From Frankiaceae bacterium (GTDB lineage Bacteria; Actinomycetota; Actinomycetes; Mycobacteriales; SCTD01): DNA of 7,587 nt. This document shows positions 6,138-7,587 of the stretch, one piece after another. Under the pieces are notes generated by a model. The model saw only the letters and a list, made by a program, of their open reading frames with translations, was not told the origin of the DNA and did not search any database. Numbering within the stretch: position 1 is the first letter of the stretch; each line of letters begins with the position of its first letter. A program made the translations under genes and the position numbers. The stretch is from positions 1 through 7,587 of the forward strand of contig JAJAYV010000416.1 of the NCBI GenBank assembly GCA_026786045.1, in the 5' to 3' direction.

Positions 6138-6857
6138 GTGACCACCTCGTTTGACCCCACCGAGGCCGCTGCCGTGCGCGCGGCCGCCCCGCTGTCGCAG
6201 ACGCTCGACCGGGGTCTGCAGGTGCTGGAGCTGCTCGCGGAGCGCGAGCAGCCGCTGTCGAGCGTCCAGATCGCGGCCGCCCTCGGGGTGCACCGCTCGA
6301 TCGCCTATCGGATCGTGCGCACGCTAGAGGACCACCGCCTGGTGCAGCGACGGTCGGACGGGCGCTGGGAGCCCGGCGTCGGCCTGGTGGTGCTGGCGCG
6401 CAGCGTCTCCCCGACGCTGCACCGCGCTGCGACGCCGGAGCTCGCCGACCTGGCCAACGACCTCGGCATGACGGCGTTCCTGGCCGTGGCGGACCGGGAC
6501 GAGTGCGTCACGGTCCTCACCGTGGAGCCCCGCCACTCGCAGGTGCATGTGGCCTACCGGCCGGGCCGTCGGCACGCGATCGACCGCGGCGGTCCGGGCG
6601 TTGCACTGCTCGCCGGCGGGCCGCCCCGGCCGGGCGAGCGACCGGAGGTGACCGCCGCGCGTGAGGCCGGCTACACGCTCACCTCGGGCGAGGTGGTACC
6701 CGGCCTGTCCTCGGTCGCGGCGCCCGTCGTGACGCAGGACGGGTGGGTCGTCGCGTCGGTGGCGGTGCTGTTCCTGCAGGAGCCGCCCCGCGACGTCGAG
6801 CCGGTGGCGCTCCGCGTGTGCCGGGCCGCGCGCGCCATCGCCCGCGAGCTCCAGTGA
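6138..6857 (+). CDS. IclR-family transcriptional regulator
   Basis: This is a predicted dimeric DNA-binding regulator of a catabolic locus. The 239-residue protein has a winged helix-turn-helix at about 19-80: SQTLDRGLQVLELLAE opens the domain, PLSSVQIAAALGVHRSIAYR forms the helix-turn-helix at 39-58, and IVRTLEDHRLVQRRSDGRWE continues as recognition helix and wing at 59-78. The rest is the GAF-like IclR effector domain, with MTAFLAVADRDECVTVLTVE, a YRPGRRHAID loop and SSVAAPVVTQDGWVVASVAV near the end. The stretch between LLAGG and EAGY is about 20-25 residues shorter than in typical IclR proteins, consistent with the low total length, so part of the ligand-pocket helical region is trimmed. 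It is transcribed divergently from the transporter operon, and its stop overlaps the next gene's ATG. Regulator, transporter and oxidases thus probably belong to one regulatory unit. Whether it represses or activates cannot be told. Confidence 0.92.
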   Translation: MTTSFDPTEAAAVRAAAPLSQTLDRGLQVLELLAEREQPLSSVQIAAALGVHRSIAYRIVRTLEDHRLVQRRSDGRWEPGVGLVVLARSVSPTLHRAATPELADLANDLGMTAFLAVADRDECVTVLTVEPRHSQVHVAYRPGRRHAIDRGGPGVALLAGGPPRPGERPEVTAAREAGYTLTSGEVVPGLSSVAAPVVTQDGWVVASVAVLFLQEPPRDVEPVALRVCRAARAIARELQ

Positions 6858-7587
6858 TGCCCCGGCAGGACGTCCTCGACGACCTGCAAGGCGGGCTGCC
6901 CGACGGTGCGGTGCTCAACGACCCGGACGTCACCGCCGGGTACCGGCGCGACGAGGCCCATCTGTGCCCCGCCGGCGTGCCGTTCGCCGTCGTCCTGCCG
7001 CGCGAGACGGCGCACGTGCAGCACGTACTGCGGGTCGCGGGCCGGCACGGCGTCCCCGTAGTCCCGCAGGGCGCCCGCAGCGGGCTGTCCGGCGGCGCGA
7101 ACGCCGTCGACGGGTGCCTGCTGCTGTCGCTGCAGCGGATGGACCGCATCCTCGCGCTGGAAGCGCCGGACCGGTACGCCGTCGTGCAGCCCGGAGTCGT
7201 CAACGCCGCTCTCGCCGATGCCGCTGCCGCGCACGGCCTGGCCTATCCGCCGGACCCGTCGAGCCGCGGCTGGTCGACCCTGGGCGGCAACATCGCGACG
7301 AACGCCGGCGGCCTCTGTTGCGTCAAGTACGGCGTCACCGCCGACTTCGTCCTCGGCCTCGAGGTCGTGTTGGCCGACGGCAGCGTCCTGCGCACCGGCC
7401 GGCGCACGGCCAAGGGCGTCGCCGGCTACGACCTCACCCGGGTGTTCGTCGGCTCCGAGGGCACGCTCGGCGTCGTCACCGAGGCCACCCTGGCGCTGCG
7501 ACCGGCGGCCGGTGCCGCCCGCACGCTGGCCGCCGTCTTCCTCAGCACCGCCGCCGCCGGCGCCGCCGTGGCGGCCATCACCGCGGC
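6857..7587 (+). CDS. FAD-binding oxidase, GlcD / D-lactate dehydrogenase type, truncated by window end
   Basis: The visible 243 residues are the N-terminal FAD-binding half (PCMH / VAO fold) of a 2-hydroxyacid dehydrogenase, about half the usual 450-470 residues. Motifs: VVLPRETAHVQHVLRVAGRHG at the start of the domain, pyrophosphate-binding loop PVVPQGARSGLSGGA at 67-81, PPDPSSRGWSTLGGNIATNA at 131-150, NAGGLCCVKYGVT at 149-161, LGLEVVLADGSVL at 166-178 and GYDLTRVFVGSEGTLGVVTE at 190-209. The family oxidises glycolate, D-lactate or longer D-2-hydroxyacids to 2-oxoacids; the C-terminal half that would help with substrate choice is outside the window. The ATG at 6857 shares one base with the regulator's TGA (TGATG), and no clear ribosome binding site precedes it, so translation is probably coupled to the regulator. 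This co-expression links the enzyme to the locus rather than to an unrelated neighbour. Confidence 0.92.
   Translation, partial: MPRQDVLDDLQGGLPDGAVLNDPDVTAGYRRDEAHLCPAGVPFAVVLPRETAHVQHVLRVAGRHGVPVVPQGARSGLSGGANAVDGCLLLSLQRMDRILALEAPDRYAVVQPGVVNAALADAAAAHGLAYPPDPSSRGWSTLGGNIATNAGGLCCVKYGVTADFVLGLEVVLADGSVLRTGRRTAKGVAGYDLTRVFVGSEGTLGVVTEATLALRPAAGAARTLAAVFLSTAAAGAAVAAITA

Noticed and set aside
4862..6154. 430-codon plus-strand open frame opposite the substrate-binding protein gene
   Set aside because: It lies antisense to a convincing lipoprotein gene, its Ala/Gly/Arg/Asp/Leu-rich product has no recognisable domain, and long antisense open frames are expected at this GC content.
7301..7340. 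adjacent Cys154-Cys155 in the FAD oxidase (NAGGLCCVKYGVT), possibly a metal or disulfide site
   Set aside because: As I recall, this form of the motif is common in actinomycete GlcD-type oxidases, so it is not distinctive.
1..7587. CRISPR arrays, tRNA or rRNA genes, insertion sequences, intrinsic terminators
   Set aside because: None seen. Coding is nearly continuous, with no spaced repeats, transposase motifs or terminal inverted repeats; no GC hairpin followed by a T run was found in the one intergenic gap.

Overview
This is a GC-rich window (roughly 70% GC or more, strong third-position G/C, GTG starts, chained stop/start overlaps). That pattern points to an actinomycete (Actinomycetota); I cannot place the genus. 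It is almost wholly coding, and the only real intergenic gap is 157 bases (5981-6137) between two divergent transcription units.

The left-going unit (minus strand, 5980 down to the left edge) is a five-gene operon. In order of transcription it encodes a lipoprotein substrate-binding protein of the HAAT / branched-chain amino acid type (4778-5980), a LivH-type permease (3901-4770), a single polypeptide fusing a LivM-type permease to a LivG-type ATPase (1982-3898), a LivF-type ATPase (1197-1985), and an FMN-dependent L-2-hydroxyacid oxidase of the lactate dehydrogenase / glycolate oxidase family (left edge to 1185 or 1200). The genes from LivH onward are separated by at most 2 bases or overlap by up to 4 bases, so the oxidase appears translationally tied to the transporter. 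The last ~117 bases at the left edge are about 93% G+C with many G and C runs. There the oxidase reading loses family resemblance, which may mark a poor-quality contig end.

The right-going unit (plus strand) starts with a compact IclR-family regulator (6138-6857). Its stop overlaps the start of an FAD-binding GlcD / D-lactate dehydrogenase-type oxidase (6857 to the right edge, truncated).

The layout suggests a function. A HAAT-type importer and its divergent regulator are bracketed by two oxidases from unrelated folds. The FMN family normally acts on the L (S) isomer of 2-hydroxyacids and the FAD family on the D (R) isomer or glycolate. My inference is a locus for uptake and oxidation of a chiral 2-hydroxyacid, controlled by the IclR protein from the shared intergenic region. 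That region carries a 14-base imperfect palindrome (6086-6099) that is a good operator candidate. The transported compound cannot be read from the sequence.
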